From positions 1-64,000 of the forward strand of contig NZ_QOZG01000009.1 of NCBI RefSeq assembly GCF_003335045.1: 64,000 bases of DNA. The letters run 5' to 3'. Below are positions 8,908-17,279 of the stretch, piece after piece. The notes under the pieces are model-generated. The model did not search any database, had not been told where the DNA came from, and was given only the letters and a program-made list of their open reading frames with translations. This DNA is from Paramesorhizobium salinisoli. Lineage in GTDB: Bacteria > Pseudomonadota > Alphaproteobacteria > Rhizobiales > Rhizobiaceae. The translations under genes and the position numbers were made by a program. The number at the start of each line of letters is the position of its first letter. The stretch's first letter is position 1.

Positions 8908-9039
8908 AAGGTGGCCGCAGCCGCATTTGCGAACAAGATGGCACGCACCATTTGGGCGCTGCTTGTTAAAGGCGGTACCTATCAACAACCGGAGACACTG
9001 GTGAAACAAGCGGTGCTCCTCCAGCCACAGGAGGCTTGA
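8908..9039 (+). pseudogene. Remnant of an IS110-like transposase C terminus
   Basis: The frame KVAAAAFANKMARTIWALLV, KGGTYQQ to the stop at 9039 matches the end of IS110/IS116/IS902-type transposases, which close with V-A-L-A-N-K-x-A-R-x-x-W-A-L-L. Only about 43 residues remain. Together with the resolvase remnant just upstream it fills most of the 670 bases between purC and the LacI gene; nothing else is recognisable there. Confidence 0.6.
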
Positions 9040-9067
9040 CAGATGGCGAGATCGTGGCATGGTAAAG

Positions 9068-9095
9068 CGATTTAGTAAATCGGTTTACTAAATCG
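9068..9095. promoter_or_regulatory. 28-bp perfect palindromic operator for the LacI-family regulator
   Basis: The arms CGATTTAGTAAA (9068-9079) and TTTACTAAATCG (9084-9095) pair perfectly around TCGG, so the dyad axis falls on a central CG step as expected for LacI/GalR hinge-helix binding. It lies 28 bases before the regulator's ATG. Autoregulation and control of the downstream transporter operon are the natural inference. Confidence 0.8.
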
Positions 9096-9123
9096 AGTCA
9101 AACGTCCCTGAGGTTCCGGAAAC

Positions 9124-10149
9124 ATGACGTCGACGAAGCGTGCCACCAGCTTGAAGGACGTCGCCGACGCCGCGGGCGTATCGGTAACCACGGTGTCTCG
9201 CCTCCTCAATGGCTCGCTTCAGCTCCCGTCCGAAACGAAGCTACGCATCGACAAGGCGATCCAGGACCTCAAATACGAGCCAAATCCTCATGCCCGCCGC
9301 TTGAGCCGCGGCCGCTCGGAGACGATCGGGCTGGTCGTCCCTGACATTGCCAACCCCTTCTTCGCGACGCTCGTCTCGGCCGTCGAGGCGGCGGCGGACA
9401 CACGTGGTCTCGCGCTCTCACTTCATGCGACCCTCAATCGCCCCGGCCGTGAAATCGCCTATCTCAGGTCACTGGCCCGCAATCACGTCGACGGCCTGCT
9501 CTTCATCACAAATCACCCTGATGACGGGGAACTCGCTGCACTGATCAATCAGACGGGCAAGGTCATTGTTGTCGATGAAGATGTGCCGAACGCCAGGGTG
9601 CCAAAGCTGTTTTCCGATAACGAGCTTGGCGGTTATCTCGCCGGCTGCCATCTGGCCGATCACGGCCACCGGCGCGTCATCTATATCGGAGGACCGCAGG
9701 AGATGATCAGCACCCGCCGGCGCTCGATGGGGCTCGAACGGGCTCTGCGGGAGCGCGGCGGCCCGTTTCAAGTCTTTCGTTACCAAGGCAACTATACCGT
9801 GGAGTTTGGACGGGAAGCAGCGTGCCGTTTCCTTGATGAAGGCATACAGGGGACGGCGATATTCGCCAGCTCCGACGAAATCGCCATCGGCCTCATCGAA
9901 GTTCTGCGCGCCCGAGGGATATCCGTTCCCCATGATGTTTCGGTGATTGGCTTCGATGATGTAGGGCCATTGCACCTCTTTGCGCCGCCACTGACCGCGA
10001 TCCGCCAGCCTGTCAGAGCGCTCGGTGAACGGGCGCTGGCATTACTTCTGGAAACAAACTGGGCGGAACCGGAAAGTCTGGCTTTCGAAGAATTGCTGCC
10101 GGTCGAAATCGTCGTGCGAAACTCCGTTGCACCGCCGTCGAAATCATAA
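9124..10149 (+). CDS. LacI-family transcriptional regulator
   Basis: The 341-residue protein has the LacI helix-turn-helix at about residues 9-30 (LKDVADAAGVSVTTVSRLLN), the hinge region (residues 50-60) and a periplasmic-binding-protein-like effector domain (IGLVVPDIANPFFATLV onward; SVIGFDDVGPLHLFAPPLTA near 285). It should bind the 28-bp palindrome just upstream and respond to a sugar or sugar derivative. Only 37 bases separate it from the binding-protein gene, so regulator and transporter are probably cotranscribed. Confidence 0.93.
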   Translation: MTSTKRATSLKDVADAAGVSVTTVSRLLNGSLQLPSETKLRIDKAIQDLKYEPNPHARRLSRGRSETIGLVVPDIANPFFATLVSAVEAAADTRGLALSLHATLNRPGREIAYLRSLARNHVDGLLFITNHPDDGELAALINQTGKVIVVDEDVPNARVPKLFSDNELGGYLAGCHLADHGHRRVIYIGGPQEMISTRRRSMGLERALRERGGPFQVFRYQGNYTVEFGREAACRFLDEGIQGTAIFASSDEIAIGLIEVLRARGISVPHDVSVIGFDDVGPLHLFAPPLTAIRQPVRALGERALALLLETNWAEPESLAFEELLPVEIVVRNSVAPPSKS

Positions 10150-10186
10150 AAAGCAACGGCCATGAACCCAACCAGAGGACGAACAC

Positions 10187-11134
10187 ATGATTATTCTGAA
10201 ACGCAGAATGTTGACCGCTGCCGTGGCAGCAACCGTCTTTGCAGGCATTTCGTTCGGCAATGCCTTTGCCGCTGAGAAGACCTTCGCGCTTGTCCAGATC
10301 AACCAGCAGGCGCTGTTCTTCAACCAGATGAATGAAGGCGCACAGAAGGCGGCCGACGCTGCCGGCGCCAAGCTCGTCATCTTCAACGCCAACAACGATC
10401 CGGCCGCGCAGAACAGCGCGATCGAAACTTATATCCAGCAGAAGGTCGACGGCCTTGCGGTTGTTGCCATCGACGTCAACGGCATCATGCCCGCCGTGCA
10501 GCAGGCGACCGCTGCCGGCATCCCGGTCGTGGCGATCGACGCGATCCTGCCGGATGGCCCGCAGAAGGCGCAGATCGGCGTCGACAATGCCACGGCCGGC
10601 GCCGACATGGGCAAGTTCTTCCTCGATTACGTGAAGAGCGACATGGGCGGAAAGGTGAAGTACGGCGTCGTCGGCGCGCTGAACTCTTTCATTCAGAATG
10701 TCCGCCAGGAAGGTTTTGAGAAGACCGTCAAGGGCGCCGGAGGCGTCGAAACGGCCGGTGTCGTCGATGGCCAGAACATCCAGGACAACGCGCTTGCCGC
10801 TGCCGAGAACCTGATCACCGGCAATCCGGACATGACCGCCATCTACGCCACCGGCGAGCCGGCGCTGATGGGCGCGATTGCTGCTGTCGAAAGCCAGGGC
10901 AAGCAGTCTGACGTCAAGGTCTTCGGCTGGGACCTCACCGCTCAGGCCATAGCCGGCATCGATGCCGGCTATGTGGCCGCCGTCATCCAGCAGGACCCGG
11001 CCGCCATGGGCGCTGCCGCGATCGACGCGCTGAAGACAATCTCGGACGGCGGTAGCGTCGAGAAGACGATCTCCGTCCCGATCACCATCGTCACCAGGGA
11101 GAATGTCGAACCCTACCGGGCCGTCTTCAAATGA
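10187..11134 (+). CDS. Sugar ABC transporter substrate-binding protein (RbsB type)
   Basis: A 315-residue periplasmic binding protein of the ribose/galactose class (Peripla_BP_4). The signal peptide ends at about residue 28 (GNAFA/AEK). The mature part begins FALVQINQQALFFNQMNEGA and holds family landmarks such as KVDGLAVVAIDVNG and IYATGEPALMGAIAAVE. The ligand is unknown; the class binds pentoses, hexoses, nucleoside-like or polyol ligands. The downstream kinase and hydrolases suggest a ribosyl- or pentosyl-type compound (inference). First structural gene of the operon, overlapped by the ATPase gene by four bases. Confidence 0.92.
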   Translation: MIILKRRMLTAAVAATVFAGISFGNAFAAEKTFALVQINQQALFFNQMNEGAQKAADAAGAKLVIFNANNDPAAQNSAIETYIQQKVDGLAVVAIDVNGIMPAVQQATAAGIPVVAIDAILPDGPQKAQIGVDNATAGADMGKFFLDYVKSDMGGKVKYGVVGALNSFIQNVRQEGFEKTVKGAGGVETAGVVDGQNIQDNALAAAENLITGNPDMTAIYATGEPALMGAIAAVESQGKQSDVKVFGWDLTAQAIAGIDAGYVAAVIQQDPAAMGAAAIDALKTISDGGSVEKTISVPITIVTRENVEPYRAVFK

Positions 11135-11946
11135 TCTATGACCGACAGCCTCCAACCGCTGTCGCAGGGGCCGGGGGAGGAAATATCCTCCCCCGGCAGC
11201 CCGGCGAAGGCGGCATTCGCCAGCCCCGAATTTCGTTGAGGGGCATCCGCAAGAATTTCGGTTCGCATCAGGCGCTGCGTGGCGTCGATCTCGACATCTA
11301 TCCGGGCGAATGCCTGGGCTTGGTAGGGGACAACGCCGCCGGCAAGTCGACGCTGACCAAGATCATTTCCGGCACCTATATTCCGGACGACGGAACGATC
11401 TCGATCGAGGGACGGGAGGTGCGTTTCAGCGGTCCGGCCGACGCTCGCGACCGCAATATCGAAATGGTATTTCAGGACTTAAGTCTCTGCGACCACGTCG
11501 ACGTCGTCGGCAATCTGTTTCTCGGCCGCGAGCTGACCAGGGGGCCGTTTCTCGATCGACGACGCATGGAAGCCGAAGCCCGCGCCATGCTGGATGCGCT
11601 CGAAATCCGCATTCCGCGTCTTGGCGCCAAGGTGGAAAAGCTATCGGGCGGCCAGCGCCAGGCAATCGCGATCGCGCGTGCCGCATCCTTCAATCCGAAG
11701 GTGCTGATCATGGACGAGCCGACATCGGCTCTGGCAGTCGCCGAAGTGGAAGCCGTGCTTAACCTGATCAACCGGGTGAAAGCCAAGGGCGTCTCGGTGA
11801 TCCTGATCACTCATCGCCTGCAGGATCTCTTCCGCGTCTGTGACCGTATCGCCGTGATGTACGAAGGCACCAAGGTTGCCGAACGCGATATCGGCAAGAC
11901 CGACCTCCAGGACCTCGTGCAGCTTATCGTCGGAGGCAAACATTGA
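11131..11946 (+). CDS. Sugar ABC transporter ATP-binding protein, single domain
   Basis: At 271 residues this carries one nucleotide-binding domain, unlike RbsA with two; rhizobial FrcA-type transporters have the same arrangement. Walker A GDNAAGKST is at about 66-74, the signature LSGGQRQ at about 171, Walker B VLIMDEPTS at about 191 and the switch His in LITHRL. About 30 Gly/Pro-rich residues precede the domain. Start overlaps the binding-protein stop (ATGA). It powers import by the adjacent permease. Confidence 0.93.
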   Translation: MIYDRQPPTAVAGAGGGNILPRQPGEGGIRQPRISLRGIRKNFGSHQALRGVDLDIYPGECLGLVGDNAAGKSTLTKIISGTYIPDDGTISIEGREVRFSGPADARDRNIEMVFQDLSLCDHVDVVGNLFLGRELTRGPFLDRRRMEAEARAMLDALEIRIPRLGAKVEKLSGGQRQAIAIARAASFNPKVLIMDEPTSALAVAEVEAVLNLINRVKAKGVSVILITHRLQDLFRVCDRIAVMYEGTKVAERDIGKTDLQDLVQLIVGGKH

Positions 11947-12944
11947 GCGCCTATAGCGAACGCGCCGCCGGCTCCCCGGTCGCTGACTTGCTTTCCGAAC
12001 ACGCGCAGGTCCTGTCGATCGCCGTGTTCTTCCTCGCCTGCCTTATGTTTTTTTCCGCCACCACGGACACGTTTCTGACGCTCGGCAACATTTTGAACGT
12101 GCTGCGCCAGGCGGCTCCGATCCTCGTCGTGGCGGTGGCGATGACACTGGTTATCATCACCGGCGGCATCGACCTTTCGGTCGGTTCGCAGGTGGCACTG
12201 ATCAACGCAGTCGCTGCGGTCATAATGGCCATGGGCTATCCTTGGCCGATGGTGGTCATCGGCATGATTGCCTTCGGCGCCCTTCTGGGCATCGCGCAGG
12301 GCTGGTTCGTCGCATATCAAGGCATTCCTGCCTTCATCGTGACGCTTGCCGGCCTCTCGATCCTGCGTGGCTTCGCGCTCTACCTCACGCAGGGCTATTC
12401 GATCCCGATCAAGGATGTGCCCGGTTTCTTCTGGCTCGGCCGTGGGGAATTTCTGGGTCTGCCGGTGCCGGCGATCATCGCGATCCTTGTGGCGGTGATC
12501 GGCTACGTGATCATCGCCTATACGAAATATGGTCGTCAGGTCGTTGCCGTCGGCTCCAATCTGGAGGCCGCCCGCCGCGTTGGCATGCCGGCGAAGTGGA
12601 TCGTCGCTTCGGTCTACATGGTTTCGGGCATAGCCTGCGCGCTGGCGGGTCTTCTGATTGCCGCGCGTCTGGGTTCCGGTTCGTCCAACGCTGCCGTCGG
12701 TTTCGAGCTGCAGGTCATTGCTGCCGTTGTGCTCGGCGGTACATCGCTGATGGGCGGACGCGGCAGCATTCTCGGCACTGTGCTCGGCACGCTGACCATC
12801 GCCGTCATCGGCAATGGGCTGATCCTGATGCATATCTCGCCCTTCTTCACGCAGATCGTGACGGGCGCGATCATCCTCGTGGCCATCTGGCTCAACACGA
12901 AGATATTCACCACCAATTTCCGCTTCGGCGGAAAGAGGAAGTGA
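11943..12944 (+). CDS. Sugar ABC transporter permease (RbsC type)
   Basis: A 333-residue, strongly hydrophobic inner-membrane permease of the BPD_transp_2 family with the conserved segment TLVIITGGIDLSVGSQVAL near residue 70 and VLGGTSLMGGRGSILGTVLG near 260. The TTG at 11943 overlaps the ATPase stop and has GGAGG six bases upstream, so I accept it over later ATG codons. It forms the translocation channel, presumably as a dimer. Confidence 0.92.
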   Translation: MSAYSERAAGSPVADLLSEHAQVLSIAVFFLACLMFFSATTDTFLTLGNILNVLRQAAPILVVAVAMTLVIITGGIDLSVGSQVALINAVAAVIMAMGYPWPMVVIGMIAFGALLGIAQGWFVAYQGIPAFIVTLAGLSILRGFALYLTQGYSIPIKDVPGFFWLGRGEFLGLPVPAIIAILVAVIGYVIIAYTKYGRQVVAVGSNLEAARRVGMPAKWIVASVYMVSGIACALAGLLIAARLGSGSSNAAVGFELQVIAAVVLGGTSLMGGRGSILGTVLGTLTIAVIGNGLILMHISPFFTQIVTGAIILVAIWLNTKIFTTNFRFGGKRK

Positions 12945-12950
12945 GGCGGC

Positions 12951-14015
12951 ATGAGCGAACTTTCTGAAGCCAATATCCGTTCGGGCAAGGTGATGACGGT
13001 AGCGGGGGCAATTCCTGTCTCCGATCTCGGCGTCACCTTGATGCACGAACACATCCTCAACGATTGTCGCTGCTGGTGGCATGCGCCCAAGACGCCGGAA
13101 CGTCAGTATCTGGCGGAAGGCTTCGTCTGCATCGAGATACTTGGCGAGCTGCGTCAGGATCCGTTCGTCAACAAGCATAATATCACGCTGGACGATGAGC
13201 CGCTGGCGATCACCGAGCTCAAGTATTTCGCCAGACATGGCGGGAACACGGTGGTCGAGCCCACCTGCCAGGGGATCGGCCGCGACCCCCGTGCGCTGAA
13301 GCGGATCTCGCAGGGCACGGGGCTCAATATCATCATGGGCGCCGGATATTATCTCGGCTCCTCGCATCCGGCCAAGGTCGTCGGGATGACGATCGACCAG
13401 ATCGCCGACGAGATTGTTCAGGAAGCGAATGTCGGTGTCGATGGCACCGACATCAAGGTCGGGCTCATCGGCGAGATCGGCGTGTCCTCGGATTTCACCG
13501 ATCAGGAGGAGAAGTCCCTGCGGGCAGCGGCGCGGGCGCAGGCCCGCACCGGCCTTCCCCTGATGGTGCATCTGCCCGGCTGGTTCCGGCTCGGGCACAA
13601 GGTCCTGGACATCGTGCAAGATGAGGGGGCGGAGCTGCGCCATACCGTGCTCTGCCACATGAACCCTTCGCATGACGATCTCGACTATCAGGGCGAGCTT
13701 GCCGCGCGGGGGGCCTTCCTCGAATACGACATGATCGGCATGGATTTCTTCTATGCCGACCAGCAGGTGCAGTGCCCGAGTGACGAGGAGGCAGCCCGTG
13801 CCATCGTCAAGCTGATCGAATGTGAGTATATCGACCGCATCCTGCTTTCCCACGACGTCTTCCTGAAGATGATGCTGACGCGGTATGGCGGCAACGGATA
13901 CGCCTACATCATCAAGCACTTCCTGCCGCGGTTGAAGCGCCACGGACTGAGCGACGCTCAGCTCGATATCCTTATGCGGGACAATCCGAGATCTGTGTTC
14001 GCGGCCAAGGTCTGA
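12951..14015 (+). CDS. Phosphotriesterase-family metal-dependent hydrolase
   Basis: The 354-residue TIM-barrel protein belongs to the PTE/PHP family of the amidohydrolase superfamily. Metal ligands visible: His32 and His34 (MHEH), IGEIG mid-protein where PTE has a carboxylated Lys, His in LMVHLPG, His in VLCHMNP and Asp in LLSHDVF. Characterised relatives hydrolyse lactones, phosphorylated sugar lactones or phosphotriesters. In this operon a role on an imported sugar derivative, such as opening a lactone, is more likely than organophosphate hydrolysis. Six bases after the permease gene. Confidence 0.88.
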   Translation: MSELSEANIRSGKVMTVAGAIPVSDLGVTLMHEHILNDCRCWWHAPKTPERQYLAEGFVCIEILGELRQDPFVNKHNITLDDEPLAITELKYFARHGGNTVVEPTCQGIGRDPRALKRISQGTGLNIIMGAGYYLGSSHPAKVVGMTIDQIADEIVQEANVGVDGTDIKVGLIGEIGVSSDFTDQEEKSLRAAARAQARTGLPLMVHLPGWFRLGHKVLDIVQDEGAELRHTVLCHMNPSHDDLDYQGELAARGAFLEYDMIGMDFFYADQQVQCPSDEEAARAIVKLIECEYIDRILLSHDVFLKMMLTRYGGNGYAYIIKHFLPRLKRHGLSDAQLDILMRDNPRSVFAAKV

Positions 14016-14046
14016 GCACGCATACGACTACAGAAATGGAAAGAAA

Positions 14047-14817
14047 ATGAACAAGAAAGTCCTCCTCGTCGGTGAGAGCTGGGTCAGCTCCGCCACCCAT
14101 TACAAAGGTTTCGACCAGTTCGGCAGCGTTACCTTCCATCTCGGTGCCGAACCGCTCGTGAAGGCGCTGGAAGGCAGCGAGTACGAACTCATCTACATGC
14201 CGGCTCATGAAGCAGTGGAAAAATTCCCCTTCGAGATGGAGGGTCTCGATGCCTATGACGTCATCATCCTGTCGGATATCGGCGCGAATTCGCTGCTGCT
14301 GCCGCCGGTCGTCTGGCTGCATTCCAAGACCGTGCCAAACCGCCTGAAACTGATCAAGGCCTGGGTGGAAAAGGGCGGCGGCCTGCTGATGGTCGGCGGC
14401 TATTTCTCCTTCCAGGGTATCGACGGCAAGGCGCGCTGGCGCCGCACGGCTGTTGAAGACGTGTTGCCGGTAACCTGCCTTCCCTATGACGACCGCGTCG
14501 AAATTCCGGAAGGGGCGACCGCCGTCGTCACCAAGGCGGACCATCCGACGGTTGCCGGCATAACGGGCGAATGGCCGCTGCTGCTCGGCGTCAACGAGGT
14601 GGAAGTGCGCGACCGTGCCGATATCGAAGTCGTTGCCCGCCTGCCGGAAGATCAGGGCGGCCATCCGCTACTCGTCACCGGTCGTTTCGGCAAGGGACGC
14701 AGCGCCGCCTGGACTTCGGATATCGGACCGCATTGGCTGTCGCCGGCCTTCTGCGAGTGGGAAGGCTATGGCCGCCTCTGGAAGAACATTCTGGGCTGGC
14801 TGAGCGATAAGAGCTGA
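14047..14817 (+). CDS. DUF1355 glutamine-amidotransferase-like protein
   Basis: This 256-residue cytoplasmic protein resembles the class I glutamine-amidotransferase-like fold group DUF1355: KKVLLVGESWVSSATHYKGF at the start, YDVIILSDIGANSLLL, LLMVGGYFSFQGIDGKARW and GRSAAWTSDIGPHWL. No nucleophilic Cys is seen at the position where true amidotransferases have it (GGYFS replaces G-x-C-x-G). Members often accompany sugar ABC operons and their biochemical function is unknown. Last plus-strand gene before the inverted ribokinase. Confidence 0.75.
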   Translation: MNKKVLLVGESWVSSATHYKGFDQFGSVTFHLGAEPLVKALEGSEYELIYMPAHEAVEKFPFEMEGLDAYDVIILSDIGANSLLLPPVVWLHSKTVPNRLKLIKAWVEKGGGLLMVGGYFSFQGIDGKARWRRTAVEDVLPVTCLPYDDRVEIPEGATAVVTKADHPTVAGITGEWPLLLGVNEVEVRDRADIEVVARLPEDQGGHPLLVTGRFGKGRSAAWTSDIGPHWLSPAFCEWEGYGRLWKNILGWLSDKS

Positions 14818-14832
14818 GAACGACCGGCTTGT

Positions 14833-14850
14833 GGCGCGTATCAGCGCGCC
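14833..14850. terminator. Short GC hairpin between convergent genes
   Basis: GGCGCG-TATCAG-CGCGCC forms a perfect 6-bp stem overlapping the stop of the minus-strand kinase gene and lying 15 bases after the DUF1355 stop. There is no T-run, so termination is uncertain, but the placement between convergent genes fits a bidirectional stop or pause. Confidence 0.35.
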
Positions 14851-15752
14851 AGGATCGCCTGCAGTTCGTCACTGGTCGGAAAAGCTGATCGGGTGCCGCG
14901 GCGGCTGACGGTGAGGGCGGAGGCAGAGGCGGCATGGCCGATGGCGCGAATATCGAGTTCGACGTCGCGCAGTGCTGCCGAGGCCAGCGCGACCGCCATG
15001 AAGGTGTCGCCGGCGCCGGTGGTGTCGATGGCTCGGGTCACGACAGCCGGGATGGCGGCGATTGCTGTGCCGCGGCTTGCAAGCATCGCGCCCTCGCCGC
15101 CGAGCGTCAGAACGACGTGGCGTACGCCGGACTGCAGCAGCCGATCGGTCGCTGCCATATCGGACGAACCGGTGAGGCTCTGAGCCTCGCCCCGGTTCAG
15201 GAAGGCGATGTCGATGAGCGGCCAGAAGCCGGTGAAACAGGGTCGCAGCGGCGAGGGGTTGAAGGCGGTGACGAGGCCGCGGTGCCGGGCTTCGTCGAGC
15301 AGGCTGCGGGTTGTTGTCTCGCTCAAGTTGCCCTGCAGGACCATGAGGTCGCCGGCGGTGGCAGCGCCGATTGCTGCGATCGCTTCTGCCGGCGACAGCG
15401 AACCTGCGGAATCGGTGGTGGTGACGATGGCGTTTTCGCCATCCGGAGTAGTGAATATGATGGAGAAGTCGCTGGAGCGGTCAGCAAGCGTGATGAGCGT
15501 CGCCTCGACCGGTTCCGGCGCCAATTGATCGCGGATCGTCCGGGCGCGGAAATCCGCGCCCACGGCCGCGACGAGGGTCGTGGGCAGGCCGGTACGGGCC
15601 ATGACGACGGCCTGGTTCGCACCTTTGCCGCCGAGATCGAAAGTTTCTTCGCGGCCGAGGATCGAAGCCCCGGCTTCCGGCATGGTCGATACGGATATGG
15701 TTTCATCGATGGCGACGTTGCCGATGACATGAGCACGAACAGGGACAGACAT
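14841..15752 (-). CDS. PfkB-family carbohydrate kinase (ribokinase-like)
   Basis: The 303-residue protein has the PfkB N-terminal motif GGKGANQAVVMARTG (about 42-56) and the C-terminal DTTGAGDTFMAVALASAA with the catalytic Asp. It phosphorylates a sugar or nucleoside with ATP in the cytoplasm, most like ribokinases. The ATG at 15752 (AAAGG upstream) begins SVPVRAHVIGNVAIDE; the longer reading overlaps the divergent gene. It is inverted within an otherwise plus-strand operon, and its start is 27 bases from that of the BtpA-family gene. Confidence 0.9.
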   Translation of the reverse strand: MSVPVRAHVIGNVAIDETISVSTMPEAGASILGREETFDLGGKGANQAVVMARTGLPTTLVAAVGADFRARTIRDQLAPEPVEATLITLADRSSDFSIIFTTPDGENAIVTTTDSAGSLSPAEAIAAIGAATAGDLMVLQGNLSETTTRSLLDEARHRGLVTAFNPSPLRPCFTGFWPLIDIAFLNRGEAQSLTGSSDMAATDRLLQSGVRHVVLTLGGEGAMLASRGTAIAAIPAVVTRAIDTTGAGDTFMAVALASAALRDVELDIRAIGHAASASALTVSRRGTRSAFPTSDELQAILAR

Positions 15753-15779
15753 GGCTGGCCTTTGCAAAAGAGGATGAAA

Positions 15780-16622
15780 ATGCAAACGATATCAGACAAC
15801 AATTCGAGCGCCATAAGGGAAATATTCGGTGCTGACAAGGCGTTGATCGGCATGGTTCATTGCCTGCCCTTTCCCGGTGCTCCACGCTATCGTGGCGCGG
15901 CGATGAACGCGCTCTATGACGCCGCAATGCGCGATGCCGAGGCGCTGATCGAGGGCGGGATGCACGGCCTGATCATCGAAAATCATGGAGATATTCCGTT
16001 CTCAAAGCCCGACAATATTGGCCCGGAAACCTCTGCCTTCATGTCGGTCGTCACCGATCGGATCGCACGGGCAACCGGCATTCCGATCGGCGTCAACGTG
16101 CTGGCGAACGCGCCGATCCCGGCGTTTGCCATCGCCATGGCAGGCGGGGCGAAGTTCATCCGGGTCAACCAGTGGGCCAATGCCTATGTCGCCAATGAAG
16201 GCTTCATGGAGGGCCGGGCGGCGGAAGCGATGCGCTATCGCTCGCTCCTGCGTGCGGAGCATATCAAGGTCTTCGCTGACAGCCACGTGAAGCACGGCGC
16301 GCACGCGGTCACAGCCGACCGCTCCATCGAGGAGCTGACACGCGACCTTGCCTTTTTCGACGCCGACGCGATCATTGCCACCGGCCAGCGTACCGGCCAC
16401 TCGGCAAGCATCGAGGAGATCGAGACGGTGGGTGCAGCCACGCACTTGCCGTTGCTGGTCGGTTCGGGGGTTACCAGGGACAATATCGTCGAAATCCTGA
16501 AGCGGACGGATGGCGTGATCGTCGCATCATCGCTCAAGGAGGGGGGCGTCTGGTGGAACCCGGTCGAACTCGCTCGCGTCAAGGCCTTCGTCGAAGCTGC
16601 CCGTCCCGCGCTGGGTGCTTGA
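15780..16622 (+). CDS. BtpA/SgcQ-family TIM-barrel protein
   Basis: The 280-residue product has family landmarks: LIGMVHCLPFPGAPRY near residue 23, GLIIENHGDIPF, IPIGVNVLANAPIPAFAIA, FIRVNQWANAYVANEGFMEG and a C-terminal LLVGSGVTRDNIVEIL plus GVIVASSLKEGG, the phosphate-binding end of a TIM barrel. BtpA affects photosystem I in cyanobacteria; SgcQ lies in an E. coli sugar cluster of unknown substrate. The enzyme activity is unestablished; the barrel suggests a phosphosugar substrate made by the adjacent kinase. ATG 15780 has AGAGG six bases upstream. Confidence 0.85.
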   Translation: MQTISDNNSSAIREIFGADKALIGMVHCLPFPGAPRYRGAAMNALYDAAMRDAEALIEGGMHGLIIENHGDIPFSKPDNIGPETSAFMSVVTDRIARATGIPIGVNVLANAPIPAFAIAMAGGAKFIRVNQWANAYVANEGFMEGRAAEAMRYRSLLRAEHIKVFADSHVKHGAHAVTADRSIEELTRDLAFFDADAIIATGQRTGHSASIEEIETVGAATHLPLLVGSGVTRDNIVEILKRTDGVIVASSLKEGGVWWNPVELARVKAFVEAARPALGA

Positions 16623-16623
16623 G

Positions 16624-17268
16624 ATGGCGGAGTCACTTTGCGAGCAGATCATGCGCGAAAACAAGGACGTCTTCGTTGCGATGGTCGGTCACCGCTTTGT
16701 CGAGGACATCAAGGCGGACCGGCTTTCGAAGGATGTCTTCGAACGATATCTTGTGTTCGAGGGCGCTTTCGTCGACACGGCGATCTCGATCTTCGCCTTC
16801 GCTGTCGCCAAGGCCAAAACAATCGACCAGAAGCGCTGGTTGATCGGCGTTCTGAATGCGCTCGCCAACCAGCAGATCGCCTATTTCGAGAAGACCTTCG
16901 CGGAGCGCGATATCGATGCTGCGGCTTTCGACACGTCCATCCCCGAGGTCACAGCCTTCCGCGAAGACATGCTGGCGATTGCCCGCGACGGTGAATATAT
17001 CGACACGATTGCCGCGATGTTCGCGGCGGAGTGGATGTACTGGATCTGGTCGAGAGAAGCCGCCCGGCACCCGATGAGCGATCCGCTGATGAAGGAATGG
17101 GTGGATCTTCACGCACACGAGGATTTCGCCGCACAGGCGCGCTGGCTGAAGGCCGAGCTCGACGCCGCGGGTGAGGGGATGAGTGCTGAGGAACGCTCAC
17201 GCCTCAGCGGCATTTTCCGCAGGACGCAGCTCCTGGAAATCGCCTTCCACGACGCGCCTTATCTTTGA
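16624..17268 (+). CDS. TenA/THI-4-family protein (aminopyrimidine hydrolase-like)
   Basis: A 214-residue all-alpha protein of the TenA family: RYLVFEGAFVDTAISIFAF near the start, YFEKTFAERDID, then AAEWMYWIWSREAA and WVDLHAHEDFAAQARWL with the conserved Glu late in the protein. TenA proteins hydrolyse aminopyrimidines from thiamine degradation, but TenA_E or PqqC-like members do other chemistry. The active-site Cys of TenA_C enzymes is not visible, so this is the TenA_E type or divergent. Its start follows the btpA-like stop by one base; a GTG at 16615 is an alternative. Confidence 0.72.
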   Translation: MAESLCEQIMRENKDVFVAMVGHRFVEDIKADRLSKDVFERYLVFEGAFVDTAISIFAFAVAKAKTIDQKRWLIGVLNALANQQIAYFEKTFAERDIDAAAFDTSIPEVTAFREDMLAIARDGEYIDTIAAMFAAEWMYWIWSREAARHPMSDPLMKEWVDLHAHEDFAAQARWLKAELDAAGEGMSAEERSRLSGIFRRTQLLEIAFHDAPYL

Positions 17269-17279
17269 GGGGAATCCAT

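Noticed and set aside
11811-13943. 710-codon open frame on the minus strand
   Set aside because: It lies opposite the ABC ATPase, permease and phosphotriesterase-type genes, is rich in His, Arg and Asp and has no recognisable domain: a mirror of codon bias.
14934-15779. Long plus-strand open frame in front of and continuous with the BtpA-type gene
   Set aside because: It is antisense to the intact ribokinase-like gene and shows no family motifs; it stays open because of GC-rich codon bias. The homologous protein starts at 15780 with a ribosome-binding site.
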